A DNA stretch of 64,000 bases. Source: Boothiomyces macroporosus. Taxonomy: Eukaryota > Chytridiomycota > Chytridiomycetes > Rhizophydiales > Terramycetaceae. Positions within the stretch are counted from its first letter, which is position 1; each line of letters begins with the position of its first letter. A program made the position numbers and the translations under genes. The notes under the pieces are model-generated. The model was not told where the DNA came from. It searched no databases and worked only from the letters and a program-made list of their open reading frames with translations. Location: positions 18,672 through 82,671 of the forward strand of contig JADGKB010000061.1 of NCBI GenBank assembly GCA_027604185.1. Direction: 5' to 3'. Positions 31,836-41,288 of the stretch are shown piece by piece.

Positions 31836-33179
31836 TCATATATTTGCTTCTTTGTATACAAATGGTTCTTGTCCAAGATTGAACTTTAAATTCCAATTCA
31901 GAGAGGCTGCAGCGGCAATATATACATGTCCGTCTATAAAGAACTCTTTAGATTGACGAGCACCATCATGGCAAAAGAATGCCATTCTACTTTCAGGATT
32001 GTACCCTACACCTACCACATTTTGTTCACTGTAACCAACATTCAATTGGACACCATCTGAATGACTTCCAGCATATACACGGCCATCATCAGAATGATAT
32101 CCTACCGAATTACAATCCCAGCCGATATGGTGATAAGCAGCATATGGTCTTGTAGCCAATCCAATAGACACAAATGAACTGACAACGGCAGGTTGGATAA
32201 ACTTTACTTCAAAGTATGCATATCCTCTTTTCCCCCATTTCTGGCAGTTAATGAATGGAACTGTTGATAGCACAGACCGATTGAATCTTGGAGAACTGGA
32301 AAAGGTTACGTCCCACAGATTCTCAATCCTTAAATCATCCTCTTCATCTGAAATATGCGGAAATGATTTTACCATTTGAGGGATTAATGTCAAATCGGGA
32401 GTGTCTCGTTCAACAAGGAAGGGTACAGTATTGTCCTTCCCCATCTGGTATTTGAATGGGCTTGATCCGAAATTAAAGATTACATGGCCAGGACCTGATG
32501 AGCTGAATGCTGCGTACCATCTTTTAGAGTAATTTGAGACCAAATCTCCAATTTTGATTGGTGCTTCTCCTACCCACTTACCATTCAGTGTAAAAAACAC
32601 ATTTCCGTTAGATTTAGTGTAGCCACACCCTACGATATCTCCTTTGTCAAATGAAGGACCAAACATGTACCTTGAATCATATATATCCCCTATACTAATG
32701 TATCCGTCCACACTGCAATAGCCTACACTGTTTGGTAAAGAGCCTGGTGGTCTTTTCATATCCCAGTCATCACTAACCAACCCTATGCGAAATGGCAGCC
32801 CATTACCAGATATAATTTCTACTTCAAAATAAATAGCTTGATACTCGTTCGCAGTTGACCATGCAGAAGACTGGATTCCTAAAGGAAGACGAGAAACGAT
32901 ACATCGATCACCTTTAGTTCGCAATCCAACCATCCTTCCTTGCGGATAATCTGGCGCAGGTGGAAGTATTTCATCAACAAGAGGTAGGTGTAAGCCAGGC
33001 CCATTCTGAATATAATTGATGGCAGTCTTTTTGATTAACACATTGTCTGGATATTGTAATTTAGGAATGGATTTAGTTAGCTTTCTATAGGTTGAACAAG
33101 TAGACAGAAATTTATACAAGTCTACACCTTGCAGCCAAAGTGCTATTTCAAGGACTAGCTCCACAGGCAGCGTATTCAT
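31836..33179 (-). CDS. F-box protein with two SPRY domains
   Basis: 447 residues, intronless. Residues 1-40 are F-box-like (MNTLPVELVLEIALWL, then LYKFLSTCSTYRKL). Two SPRY/B30.2 domains follow. The first, about residues 85-250, contains YFEVEI, RIGLVSDDW, SVGYCSVDGYI, GDIVGCGY and NVFFTLNGKWVG. The second, about 280-440, contains YFEVKFI, SIGLATRPY, SVGYHSDDGRVY, NVVGVGYNPE and AFFCHDG. SPRY domains bind protein targets, so a Skp1-cullin ubiquitin ligase receptor is a reasonable inference. Tandem SPRY plus F-box is an uncommon architecture. Confidence 0.75.
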   Translation of the reverse strand: MNTLPVELVLEIALWLQGVDLYKFLSTCSTYRKLTKSIPKLQYPDNVLIKKTAINYIQNGPGLHLPLVDEILPPAPDYPQGRMVGLRTKGDRCIVSRLPLGIQSSAWSTANEYQAIYFEVEIISGNGLPFRIGLVSDDWDMKRPPGSLPNSVGYCSVDGYISIGDIYDSRYMFGPSFDKGDIVGCGYTKSNGNVFFTLNGKWVGEAPIKIGDLVSNYSKRWYAAFSSSGPGHVIFNFGSSPFKYQMGKDNTVPFLVERDTPDLTLIPQMVKSFPHISDEEDDLRIENLWDVTFSSSPRFNRSVLSTVPFINCQKWGKRGYAYFEVKFIQPAVVSSFVSIGLATRPYAAYHHIGWDCNSVGYHSDDGRVYAGSHSDGVQLNVGYSEQNVVGVGYNPESRMAFFCHDGARQSKEFFIDGHVYIAAAASLNWNLKFNLGQEPFVYKEANI

Positions 33180-33343
33180 TAGGATTTCAGACTTGAAGCT
33201 CCCTTTTATATCGGCGCCTTCTTACACTGTTTCACTTTGACAGGTAAAATGTTTCATGTGCAAGTGACATCTTTGCAAAGCACCCAATCCTATACCAGCA
33301 AAATTAAAATATTTTATAACGAAAACTGTATTTATTACGGGAT

Positions 33344-33953
33344 TTAATTGGCTTGCTTTACATTATCTTTGGAAAACATTCTAGTCAACTACTATTAGAA
33401 AAACTTACTCTTCTAAATATTGGACCTTTTTCTCCTTTTTCAAGGACGACTTTCTTTTCTTTCTTTTCCTTCTTGAACATGTCAAAGAACGACTTTTTCT
33501 TCTTGTTACCATCAACTGTGACTTCAGATTTGGCTTCGGCAAGTGAAGGAATTGCCTCCTTCTTCACGCTCTCGACACTCCCTACAACGGAAGCAATTAC
33601 CTTTTCGGCCTCTTGCGCAATTGGTTCTAAGACTTCTTTGGCTGGTGCGGCTTTTGGTTCTTCAACTACAGGAGCTTTTTCGATAACATCTGGCTTAAGA
33701 TCTGCTGGTTCTTCTGGTCTGAGAATATTATTTTGGTTTCCTTGTTCGTCAGTGACAACTTCGTAATCCTGGCTGACTTTCCATTCCCCATCAACTACAA
33801 ATTTAAAAACACCTGCCGGGATTTCAGCTTCAAACACTCCATCTACAGGCACAAGTTCAACGGACTGACTCCAGTTATCGAAATCTCCAGTGACAATTAC
33901 CTACATTAACCCAAAGGTACTTTTTGAGCGGTCTCTTTGAAAGTTACTTTCAT
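33344..33953 (-). CDS. CBM48 (AMPK-beta-type) glycogen-binding protein
   Basis: 189 residues. The N-terminus is a CBM48 domain as in AMPK beta, CRP1 and MDG1: VIVTGDFDNWS, VELVPVDGVFEAEIPAGVF and KFVVDGEWKVSQDYEVVTD with GNQNNIL. The rest is low-complexity (Ala/Pro/Glu, then Lys-rich SFFDMFKKEKKEKK). There is no AMPK-beta C-terminal domain, so a CRP1/MDG1-like role is more likely than a kinase subunit. Intron 33901..33920 separates the first 11 codons; intron 33389..33408 (20 nt) sits near the end and converts the tail to RRLTRMFSKDNVKQAN. Confidence 0.78.
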
Positions 33954-33973
33954 TAAAATTTAGCAAAAAATTA

Positions 33974-34330
33974 TGGCTGGTGGCGAGAGATCATTTTGGA
34001 AAAAGTTTTAGGAGGGGGCCAATTAGAACAAGGATTGGTTTCAAGATGAATCATCTCCGCATGAATTTAAGCGGACTTCCATTACAGGAAAGCTTATTAA
34101 AACTAGAATTGGTGATTATCAACAAGGAAAAGCTGCAGATCTATTCTACTACTTTAACAGCGACCTTCAATGTTAGATCACATTCGTTGAGGCGCATTGC
34201 CAACCCCCTATGGTACATGCATGGAACAATACTTTATATTTCACAGGCTCTGAGATTAAAGAACAAGGCATTGCCCAAGTTGGGCAATCATTAAATATTA
34301 CAAAACTCTTTACTAGAAATCTTCATCTTC
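33974..34330 (+). pseudogene. Coding-like frame broken by three TAG codons
   Basis: One plus-strand frame from ATG 33974 reads as natural protein (MAGGERSFWKKF, NKDWFQDESSPHEFKR, IGDYQQGKAADLFYYFNSD, PPMVHAWNNTLYFTGSEIKEQGIAQVGQ) but contains TAG at three places (about 34010, 34025 and 34173), and no other stop for some 115 codons. The only GT...AG segment over the first two TAGs is 22 nt and would shift frame. I do not recognise the protein. A recent pseudogene, several sequencing errors, or unrecognised splicing are all possible. It lies between two divergent-convergent minus-strand genes. Confidence 0.35.
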
Positions 34331-35896
34331 GGCAACGTTCACCAGGTTTGAACTCTTTCTCCCCGCGTCAGACTGCATGTTCCCCGCTAGCTCTGTAGCA
34401 TCGTACAGCTTCTTTCTTTTACGCTTCTCTGAAGACAGTTTACGTTCGTGTATACTGGTGGGCAGTGTCAATTTTTCATAGTATAAGGCAGAGTTCTTGT
34501 TTACATGCTGCAGTAACGGTCTGCGCTCCAAATCTTCGTCAGTTACATCATCAATATTCAAATCTGGGACTTCTAGTGTAGAAGGTGCAACTGTTGAATT
34601 TGAAGACTGGATTTTCTTTCTGTGGACTTTGATTTTGGACTGCATGTCTATATAGACATCTGTCTCATCGATAATCTAAATTAAAGAGATAATACTTCTT
34701 CGCCAATAAGTTCTTCAATTACATCTTCCAATGTAACAATGCCCAGAGTGAGATATGGCCTTTCTTCTGGAGCAGGATTCTTTAGCGTCCATCTTGGACT
34801 AGAGGTAACATGGACCTGGCCAATAGCTTCTTGTCCACTAGCACTACTTGGCTCTACTTCTTGGACTACTAGCGCCATATGAGATGCTCCATTTTCAAAA
34901 ATATGGAGCATTTCAAATAGGGGTGTATCTGATCGAACTTTTGGCAATTTACGGAGTTTCAAAGTTGCAATCGGAGTTTCCTCGTCTGGATCATTTAAAA
35001 CAAGTTGTTTTACAAGCAGTGTTCCTACAATTTTGTGTCTGTCAGCTCCAACATACACTGGAACCCTGGAATGGCCGGCCTTTACCATCTAGATTAATAT
35101 AATTTACTAATTGCAAGGTAGTTCGATCCAGTTTTTGATTCATTGACAGCATAAACACATCTTGGATCCTTGTCATTACATCTTCCACTGTTTTCGATCT
35201 CAAATCTAAAACCGCGCGTAAAATGGATACCTCATCCTTTGACAGCGGCCCCTCCTGATCTTCGCCATGTAAAGCAACAAGTTCCTTTAACCCAGCATGC
35301 AAATAAACCGTTCCATCTTTATGTCCCAAAATATAATCCAGCAATGCAGCTATTGGATATGCGATGATATAGAGTGCATAAATCATTCCCTGAACCAACC
35401 ATGAAAAATATGCTCCAATTTGCAATCCATACCTTGAGCAAATAGCTTGCGGTAAAATTCTACATTAGCAACTCTGTACTCTCCGAAAACCACAATCAGC
35501 ACTGTTGAAGACAAGACTGCTTTCCATCCAGTGTAATGGATCGTATCAAATAAAATAGGAAGCGTTTCATTCACCACTGTATTTACCAGTAACAGCGTAA
35601 CTAGCAACAAATGGCCCTTCTTGCGTAATGGCTCAATCTTTTCCGCACATTTCTTTTCGAATGGAGTCCCAGACACTTTCAGTATTGCTAGATTTGTTGC
35701 GTCAAGGGACATTACTCCAATAGTTAAACCTGCGTTAAATTCAATTACCCGCAACCAGGCCACCAATAAGGACTAGTGCAACTATGGCAAACACCAGAGT
35801 TAAAAATTCCCATTCTGGAAGCGGTTCTTCAGGTATTTTTTTTCTTATTGGTGTTGCATATATTATTGCGATAAGGATGTATTGCCGCAGGTCCAT
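34313..35896 (-). CDS. CNNM/MAM3-like membrane protein
   Basis: CNNM (ancient conserved domain, yeast MAM3) family member linked to magnesium and other metal homeostasis. The 501-residue product has an N-terminal membrane segment, the DUF21 region (GLTIGVMSLDATNLAIL, HLLLVTLLLVNTVVNETLPI, VFGEILPQAICSRYGL), a CBS-pair region (VEDVMTRIQDVFML, GHSRVPVYVGADRHKIVG, LGIVTLEDVIEELIGEEIID), and a polar tail. Introns: 35730..35748, 35460..35479, 35089..35107 and 34676..34695. No cyclic-nucleotide-like C-terminal domain is seen. The stop is TAG followed directly by TAA. Confidence 0.88.
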
Positions 35897-35942
35897 ATGA
35901 AATTATTTTAACTTTTTTTCATATCTCTCAGTTGAAAATAGG

Positions 35943-36020
35943 AGCTGCATCTAAACAGAGCCGCTTCCAAACATAAGCCGCTTCCAAACACAGAGCTGCA
36001 TCTAAACACAGAGCCGCTTC
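35943..36020. repeat. Imperfect 16-18 bp tandem repeat
   Basis: Five consecutive units alternate between two related forms, AGCTGCATCTAAACACAG and AGCCGCTTCCAAACACAG, at 35943, 35959, 35976, 35994 and 36012 (last truncated). They lie in the shared upstream region of the divergent CNNM and phosphate transporter genes. They may be repeated regulatory sites or slippage products. Confidence 0.7.
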
Positions 36021-36023
36021 AAA

Positions 36024-36056
36024 ATATTCCAAGGAATATCCGCCTATCATAGGCGG
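36024..36056. promoter_or_regulatory. Two adjacent perfect inverted repeats
   Basis: ATATTCC-AA-GGAATAT at 36024..36039 is followed immediately by CCGCCTA-TCA-TAGGCGG at 36040..36056. Each has perfect 7-bp arms. They sit about 130 bp before the PHO84-like start codon and 140 bp before CNNM. Dimeric transcription-factor sites are the simplest reading; a hairpin in a leader RNA is the alternative. Confidence 0.4.
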
Positions 36057-36183
36057 TGAGGGTTGTTTGATCAATGTTCTTAAATTTCTGCAATGAGTAA
36101 TCTGCGAGCATTTGAATTTTGAAATAAATCAAGTTGTGCTTGCAGGGAATTCCTTGTAAGTTGGGTTTCATTTTTTGCCAAAA

Positions 36184-37640
36184 ATGAAGGAAACAACAGA
36201 GGACAAACTGCTGGCAAACGAACAGGATATCGAAAATTTGCATGAAACAAGCAGTTTAAAAGAAGGATTTGATATTCCCACTGTGTTACTCGCTGGAACT
36301 GGGTTTATGATTGACGCTTACGATATATTTGTAATTTCGATATTGCTACCGCTGATTTACCAAACTTATTATCCTTCCGAAACCAGGCCATACATTTCTA
36401 CATTTGCTTCCGATTATCCTGTGGTTGACGGTTTATTAAAGGTATGCACACATGTGGGAAATATCATTGGGCAAATCGGGTTTGGGATTGCCGGAGATGT
36501 TTTTGGGAGAAACAAAGTATACGGAATCGAAATGATGATTGTACTGGTTTCTACAATTGGCTGTACTTTGGCGGCATCTAGTGTTCGAACCTTTTCCATT
36601 TTGCCGGTCTTGGGTTTTTGGAGAGTTTTAATGGGAATAGGTTGGTAAAGCTAACTCTAGGTATGGGAGGAGACTATCCACAATCAGCAACCATCACGGC
36701 AGAAAGAGCAGGACCAAAATACAGAGGAATGATGGTGTCTGCTGTTTTTTCAATGCAGGGAATTGGAATCTTGCTCGGATCAATAGTTACAATAACAACA
36801 ATGCTATTCCTTAGAGACGACATCATAAAGGACTTTTATAACCTTGATTATGTATGGAGAATAGTGCTATTGTTTTCCATAATTCCTTCAGCAATAGTAT
36901 TATATTTCAGGCTTACCTTAAAAGAATCAAAAGCATACACTAGAATCAAAAGAGCAGACTCTAATGATACCTGTCACAAAATTATAGATTTTAGAGAATG
37001 GATTTCAGATAAAAGGAATTCTATTCGACTATTCAGCTGTGCTTATTGTTGGTTTGCACTGGATATTGCATGGTACGGATTGTCTCTTAATCAACCTCTA
37101 ATATTATCATTAATAGGATTTGGTGGCCATGATGGGTATCGATCAGCATTTGATAAATACTATGAATTGGCATTAGGTGGTCTAATTATATCCCTACTTG
37201 GAACTGTTCCAGGATACTGGATGACAGTGGCACTGATAGAGAAAATGGGCCGCAAGTACATTCAATGTTTAGGATTCATTGTAATTGGAACGTGTTTGAC
37301 TATCTTGGCCTTATTTTGGAATATCATCAAGGAGAGTGCTGCTCTGTTTGTTCTTGTATTTACTATTTCGCAGTTCTTTTTCAATTTCGGACCAAATGTA
37401 ACAACATTTGTCATACCCAGTGAACTGTTTCCAACAAGATTCAGATCCAGATGCCATGGGATATCTGCTGCATCGGGAAAAGTTGGTGCTATAGTTGGTG
37501 TAGCATTAGTCAACCCATATTTCGAACACTATCCATCCCTAGTGCTTGCTTTGTATGCCCTGATAATGTTTAGTGGGTTTTTTGTTACTTTGTTGCTTCC
37601 AGAAACCAAAGGGGAATTCATAGATGAATACGACCAATAA
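36184..37640 (+). CDS. PHO84-like phosphate:proton symporter
   Basis: Major facilitator of the PHO84 phosphate:H+ symporter family, plasma membrane. The 478-residue product has LAGTGFMIDAYDIFVIS in TM1, GQIGFGIAGDVFGRNKVYG after TM2, the family hallmark GMGGDYPQSATITAE, FALDIAWYGLSLNQPLI, and FVIPSELFPTRFRSRCHGISAASGK in the second half (given here as its core motifs). A 20-nt intron at 36641..36660 with the rare donor GTTGGT splits the hallmark; removal gives MGIGMGGDYP. The stop TAA lies in CAATAAATTAA. Start Met at 36184, 16 bp after a gene-free repeat-rich promoter. Confidence 0.88.
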
Positions 37641-37710
37641 ATTAATTTATAAGCTTGATTTATTTATATGGACGTAATTTCAATTTGTATAAGCAAGCCT
37701 TTCCTTAGAA

Positions 37711-38223
37711 TTAACGATCCTTTATAGCTTTTGTTGAATTTGTTTTGGTTGGTGGTAATTTTCGTTTTGTATTTGGTTCAGTGTTTTTGACATCTTTAGT
37801 TTCCTTGATAGAGAGGAATTTGCTGTCTTGAATGGAACCAATATCTTTCTGTAGATGGTGAATCGCTATCAATTGCTATTGGGGTTTCATCAAGACTGGG
37901 TTGATACCTGGATTCAGGAACAGAGGCATTTTCCTCAATGTATATGCTAGAAATAGAAGATTCTGATTGGTCGCAATCACTATAACAACCTGCAAAAAGT
38001 AAATTTACTCTTTTGTAATTGATTCAAACTCCTTGAATTTAAATGCTTCAGAGTCATGCCAAAAATGACATTGACAACTAGAGTTTATAATTCTCACTGA
38101 CATCGATAATGCACAGCATTTGCTGTAATATATACATTGATAGCTGGTTTCAAATCGAACAGTGGGCTCTCCAATTACACTCCAAACCAGAAAGGTGCAA
38201 ATTAATAACGCGACTACTGTCAA
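37711..38223 (-). CDS. Hypothetical secreted or membrane-anchored protein
   Basis: The first exon encodes a signal peptide (MTVVALLICTFLVWSVIG) followed by a short region with six cysteines (YQCIYYSKCC, SCQCHFW). Two further coding-like frames continue to the TAA at 37711, including SSISSIYIEENASVPESRYQP and SIKETKDVKNTEPNTKRK. Joining them needs introns of about 29 nt (37980..38008) and 31 nt, longer than the local norm, so the exact structure is uncertain. That model gives 150 residues. No domain recognised. The Ser/Lys-rich C-terminal half has no membrane anchor. Confidence 0.4.
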
Positions 38224-38352
38224 ACTTGCCTAAAACTCATTTAACTGGAAGGTATGTTGATGATCTTGTTTCATCACAAATCAAATCCTGATCCTCTCAA
38301 TGGCTAAAAACGTTCGTCTTGGCTTGCAAGGTGGCTGTGGAAAAGCCGTCGC

Positions 38353-38362
38353 CATATATATC
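38353..38362 (+). promoter_or_regulatory. TATA-like element of chitin deacetylase 1
   Basis: CATATATATC, 34 bp before the ATG at 38396. Confidence 0.35.
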
Positions 38363-38395
38363 ACATTTCCACAAAGCATTTTTCCAACTAAATAG

Positions 38396-39346
38396 ATGCT
38401 TAGAAATTTCGTTTTCATATATGGAGTGTTTGGCCAGTTCAAGTTTTCAATGAATTACCCAGACACGCAAGTTGGGACCCCTGTTCCAGTTTCTCCAGCC
38501 TTTTCCGCGCAGTACAAATCGGTTCTAGGAGTTACCACTGGTCCAAAATCCAGTTGGGAGAAGACTGGGTGTATTGGAAAGACGGACTGGGCATTGACCT
38601 ACGACGACGGCCCTTCTCCAAATACTCCCATGGTATTGGCTGAATTAGCAAAGCACAATTACAAGAGCACTTTTTTTGTTGTTGGGTCTCAGGTTAAGAA
38701 ATATCCTGAAATACTACTTCAAGCATATCAAGCGGGAATGGAAATTGGTGTACACACTTGGACTCACCCGTTTCTCACCCATTTAACGAATGAGCAAATA
38801 GTTTCAGAAATCATGTACACTTTTCATATCATTAAAGATGTCCTGGGCATTGATTGCCGATACGTTCGAGCACCCTATGGCGATACAAATGATAGAGTTC
38901 GAGGAGTAATACAAGCACTTGGGTTTGTTTTGATCAGATGGAATAGGGATACAGATGATGCGCTAACCAACGGAAAATCAGTAGTGGCAAAATTTGATGC
39001 ATTCATGAACCAAACAGTATTTGGAACTATTTCACTAGAGCATGATTTAAATTTGTCCACTGCACAACAAACACCCTATGGAATGAACAAACTAGCAAAG
39101 AGCCCCTATACCGAAAGAACCATCAGTCAATGTACTGGCGAGGCTGCTTATGGAAGAAAAGAGCCTTTTCCATCAAACACTTCTTTATCACAGACCACTG
39201 TCAGTGCTCAAACCGCAATTCAAACAAGTGCATCAAGTATCCCCAGCACCATTAGCTCGCTTCCAAGAGTAAGCACTACAAAGTCAGCTGATAAACGTAT
39301 GCAATATCCCTTATTTGGTCTAGCCATTTTACTGTTCACAATATAA
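38396..39346 (+). CDS. Chitin deacetylase 1 (NodB domain, GPI-type)
   Basis: Polysaccharide deacetylase family (CE4) enzyme, converting cell-wall chitin to chitosan. 316 residues: a short signal peptide, then the NodB domain with metal/catalytic motifs ALTYDDGPS, TFFVVGS, GVHTWTHPFLT, RAPYGDTND, IRWNRDTDD and SLEHDLNLST. A Ser/Thr-rich stalk (residues 265-300) leads to a hydrophobic tail (YPLFGLAILLFTI), so GPI anchoring is likely. Intronless. Together with the tandem paralogue starting at 39741 it supports a chitinous wall or cyst. Confidence 0.9.
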   Translation: MLRNFVFIYGVFGQFKFSMNYPDTQVGTPVPVSPAFSAQYKSVLGVTTGPKSSWEKTGCIGKTDWALTYDDGPSPNTPMVLAELAKHNYKSTFFVVGSQVKKYPEILLQAYQAGMEIGVHTWTHPFLTHLTNEQIVSEIMYTFHIIKDVLGIDCRYVRAPYGDTNDRVRGVIQALGFVLIRWNRDTDDALTNGKSVVAKFDAFMNQTVFGTISLEHDLNLSTAQQTPYGMNKLAKSPYTERTISQCTGEAAYGRKEPFPSNTSLSQTTVSAQTAIQTSASSIPSTISSLPRVSTTKSADKRMQYPLFGLAILLFTI

Positions 39347-39740
39347 GAACGTTCTTGATTGTTTCAACAGCATTCTATTTTTTTGAGACTAAACCAGATA
39401 ATGGCTTCCAAGGCAAACATTGATTAAAAACAGCCAAATGGAGTTTGTGTAATGAGGGCTTGCAAAGCAATTTTTACAATCAAATTTCAAAGGAGCAGAA
39501 AAGAGATTGCAAAACGAAATCGATAGAAACAAGGTAAATATCTACATTAACCACCAGTTCCGTTCAAGTTTAAGCAGTTCCCTTTAATCATTACCTCTAT
39601 CCTAACAGTTTGGTTGAAAACCCTTTTTTGGTTCAATCCGCGTGATTTCTTTGACAGAAAACGGTTAGTTGTGCGGCATTGTTACAGTGGCACAGTCACA
39701 CGGTACATAAATAGAAACCAAAATTAAAACCGAAATAGAA
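39347..39740. other. Spacer between chitin deacetylases
   Basis: Nearly 400 bp with no open frame. A TATA-like TACATAAATAG occurs at 39704..39714, 27 bp before the second deacetylase ATG. A GGTTCAATCC string near 39630 resembles a tRNA T-loop, but no matching stems are present. Confidence 0.45.
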
Positions 39741-40739
39741 ATGATTAGACTGATTGTACTTTTTGGTCATGTATTCTGCCAGTTCAAGTTTTCAATGACC
39801 TATCCAGACAATGAAGTTGGCAAGCCAGTTTCACCAAATCCAGCGTTTAATGACCTGTATCAATCTGTGCTGAATATTAAAACTGGTCCTGGTCTTGATT
39901 GGGAAAAGTCTTTTTGCAAAGTAAAAACTGATTGGGCATTGACGTATGATGATGGGCCTTCACAGTACACTCCAGATGTAGTTGAACAGTTGACTAAACG
40001 TAATTTCAAGGGCACTTTTTTTGTTGTTGGTTCACAAGTAAAGAAACACCCTGAAATACTGCTGAAAGCTTACCAAGCAGGGATGGAAATAGGAATCCAC
40101 ACTTGGACACATCCTGTCATGACAACACTCTCCAACGAACAAATAGTGGCAGAGCTGATGTATACATACCATATCATCAAAGATATAATTGGGGTAGAGT
40201 GTCGGTATTTCAGGGCACCTTATGGGACAACCGATGGAAGACTGCGTGGTGTTGCACAGGCTCTTGGATTTGTAATGATTAGATGGAACAGGGACACTGG
40301 CGATGCAACTACAAATGGACGGTCGCTTAAACCACAATTTGATGCCTTTATGAAACAACCAATTGTTGGTACCATTTCTCTTGAGCATGATCTGCATTTA
40401 GAAACTGCCCAGTTGGCATCGTATGGTATGGATAAGCTTAGTAAAAGCCCATACTCTGAAAAGACTGTTAGCGAATGTATAGGAGAACAGCCATACAGAA
40501 AAGTTGAAAAGGTTCCTACAACCACCTTATTATCAAAGGTTCCTACAACCACCGTATTATCAACTATTTCAATTCAACCCTCTTCTACCTCCATCCCACA
40601 TCCACTTACATCTGTCACTCCAGCAACATTCAGTTCCATTCCAGCTTCATCCATGCACACGCAACCAACTACCAGACCAGCACAATCTAGTTCTACAAAA
40701 CTTTGTTTTTCTGCCTGGATCCTTTTATTAATGATTTAA
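39741..40739 (+). CDS. Chitin deacetylase 2 (NodB domain, GPI-type)
   Basis: Tandem paralogue of the preceding gene, 332 residues and highly similar throughout the catalytic domain (ALTYDDGPSQYTPD, GTFFVVGSQVKKHPEILL, GIHTWTHPVMT, RAPYGTTDGRLRGV, SLEHDLHLETAQ). Differences concentrate in the Ser/Thr/Pro stalk, which includes a near-perfect duplication of KVPTTTLLS. It ends in a hydrophobic GPI-type tail (LCFSAWILLLMI). Intronless. Local duplication followed by stalk divergence is the obvious history; stage-specific use of the two copies is possible. Confidence 0.9.
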   Translation: MIRLIVLFGHVFCQFKFSMTYPDNEVGKPVSPNPAFNDLYQSVLNIKTGPGLDWEKSFCKVKTDWALTYDDGPSQYTPDVVEQLTKRNFKGTFFVVGSQVKKHPEILLKAYQAGMEIGIHTWTHPVMTTLSNEQIVAELMYTYHIIKDIIGVECRYFRAPYGTTDGRLRGVAQALGFVMIRWNRDTGDATTNGRSLKPQFDAFMKQPIVGTISLEHDLHLETAQLASYGMDKLSKSPYSEKTVSECIGEQPYRKVEKVPTTTLLSKVPTTTVLSTISIQPSSTSIPHPLTSVTPATFSSIPASSMHTQPTTRPAQSSSTKLCFSAWILLLMI

Positions 40740-40747
40740 ATAAACAA

Positions 40748-41284
40748 CTACATTTCCCCACACTCAGAAATAATAATTGGAAGCTTTGGCTGGTTATTAG
40801 CACCTTGAGTAGGTACGTTTTCAATCTTGCGCAAAGTAAGAAGCCCATCAACCACTCTTCCAAACACCACATGCTTGCCATCTAGAAACTCGCTCTTTTG
40901 ACAAGTAATAAAGAACTGACATCCGTTAGTATTAGGACCAGTATTAGCCATTGACAGCAACCCAGCACTCGAATGCTTCAAATCAAAATTTTCATCATCA
41001 AACTTGTCCCCATAGATTGACTTGCATCCAGTCCCATCGTTATTAATAAAATCACCGCCTCGTTAGAACCAACTACCTTGAACCATAAAATCCTTGATCA
41101 CTCTGTGAAAATGGCATCCCTTGTATCCCTGCGGCAATCCTTTCACTCTATATTCCCCGGTACACAATTGCCGAAAGTTCTCTGCTGTCTTGGGGACGAT
41201 ATTACTAAACAGCTCCATCTTTATCCTTCCAGCTGGTTGTCCGCCAATAGTGATATCAAAAAATACAATTGGGAGATCAGCCAT
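40748..41284 (-). CDS. PPIH: Cyclophilin H, U4/U6 snRNP peptidyl-prolyl isomerase
   Basis: Cyclophilin of the PPIH type, a component of the U4/U6.U5 tri-snRNP. The 172-residue product has [40 protein letters not shown] (the PPIH insertion), [50 protein letters not shown] and the PPIH ending IISECGEM. The intron 41058..41075 is only 18 nt (GTAGTTGGTTCTAACGAG), the shortest I could verify, and falls inside the invariant QGGDF motif. Its ATG is 4 bp from the divergent RIB7 ATG. A spliceosomal protein holding the shortest intron is a pleasing coincidence. Confidence 0.95.
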
Positions 41285-41288
41285 TTTT

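Noticed and set aside
33980..34294. Overlapping alternative frame as the real gene here
   Set aside because: It starts without ATG, has skewed composition and no domain; the frame with TAG interruptions looks more protein-like.
33974..34330. TAG reassigned as a sense codon
   Set aside because: 7TM copy H ends in TAG exactly where copy G ends in TGA, so TAG is a genuine stop in this genome.
39625..39645. tRNA T-loop-like GGTTCAATCC
   Set aside because: No flanking stem complementarity, anticodon arm or D arm could be found.
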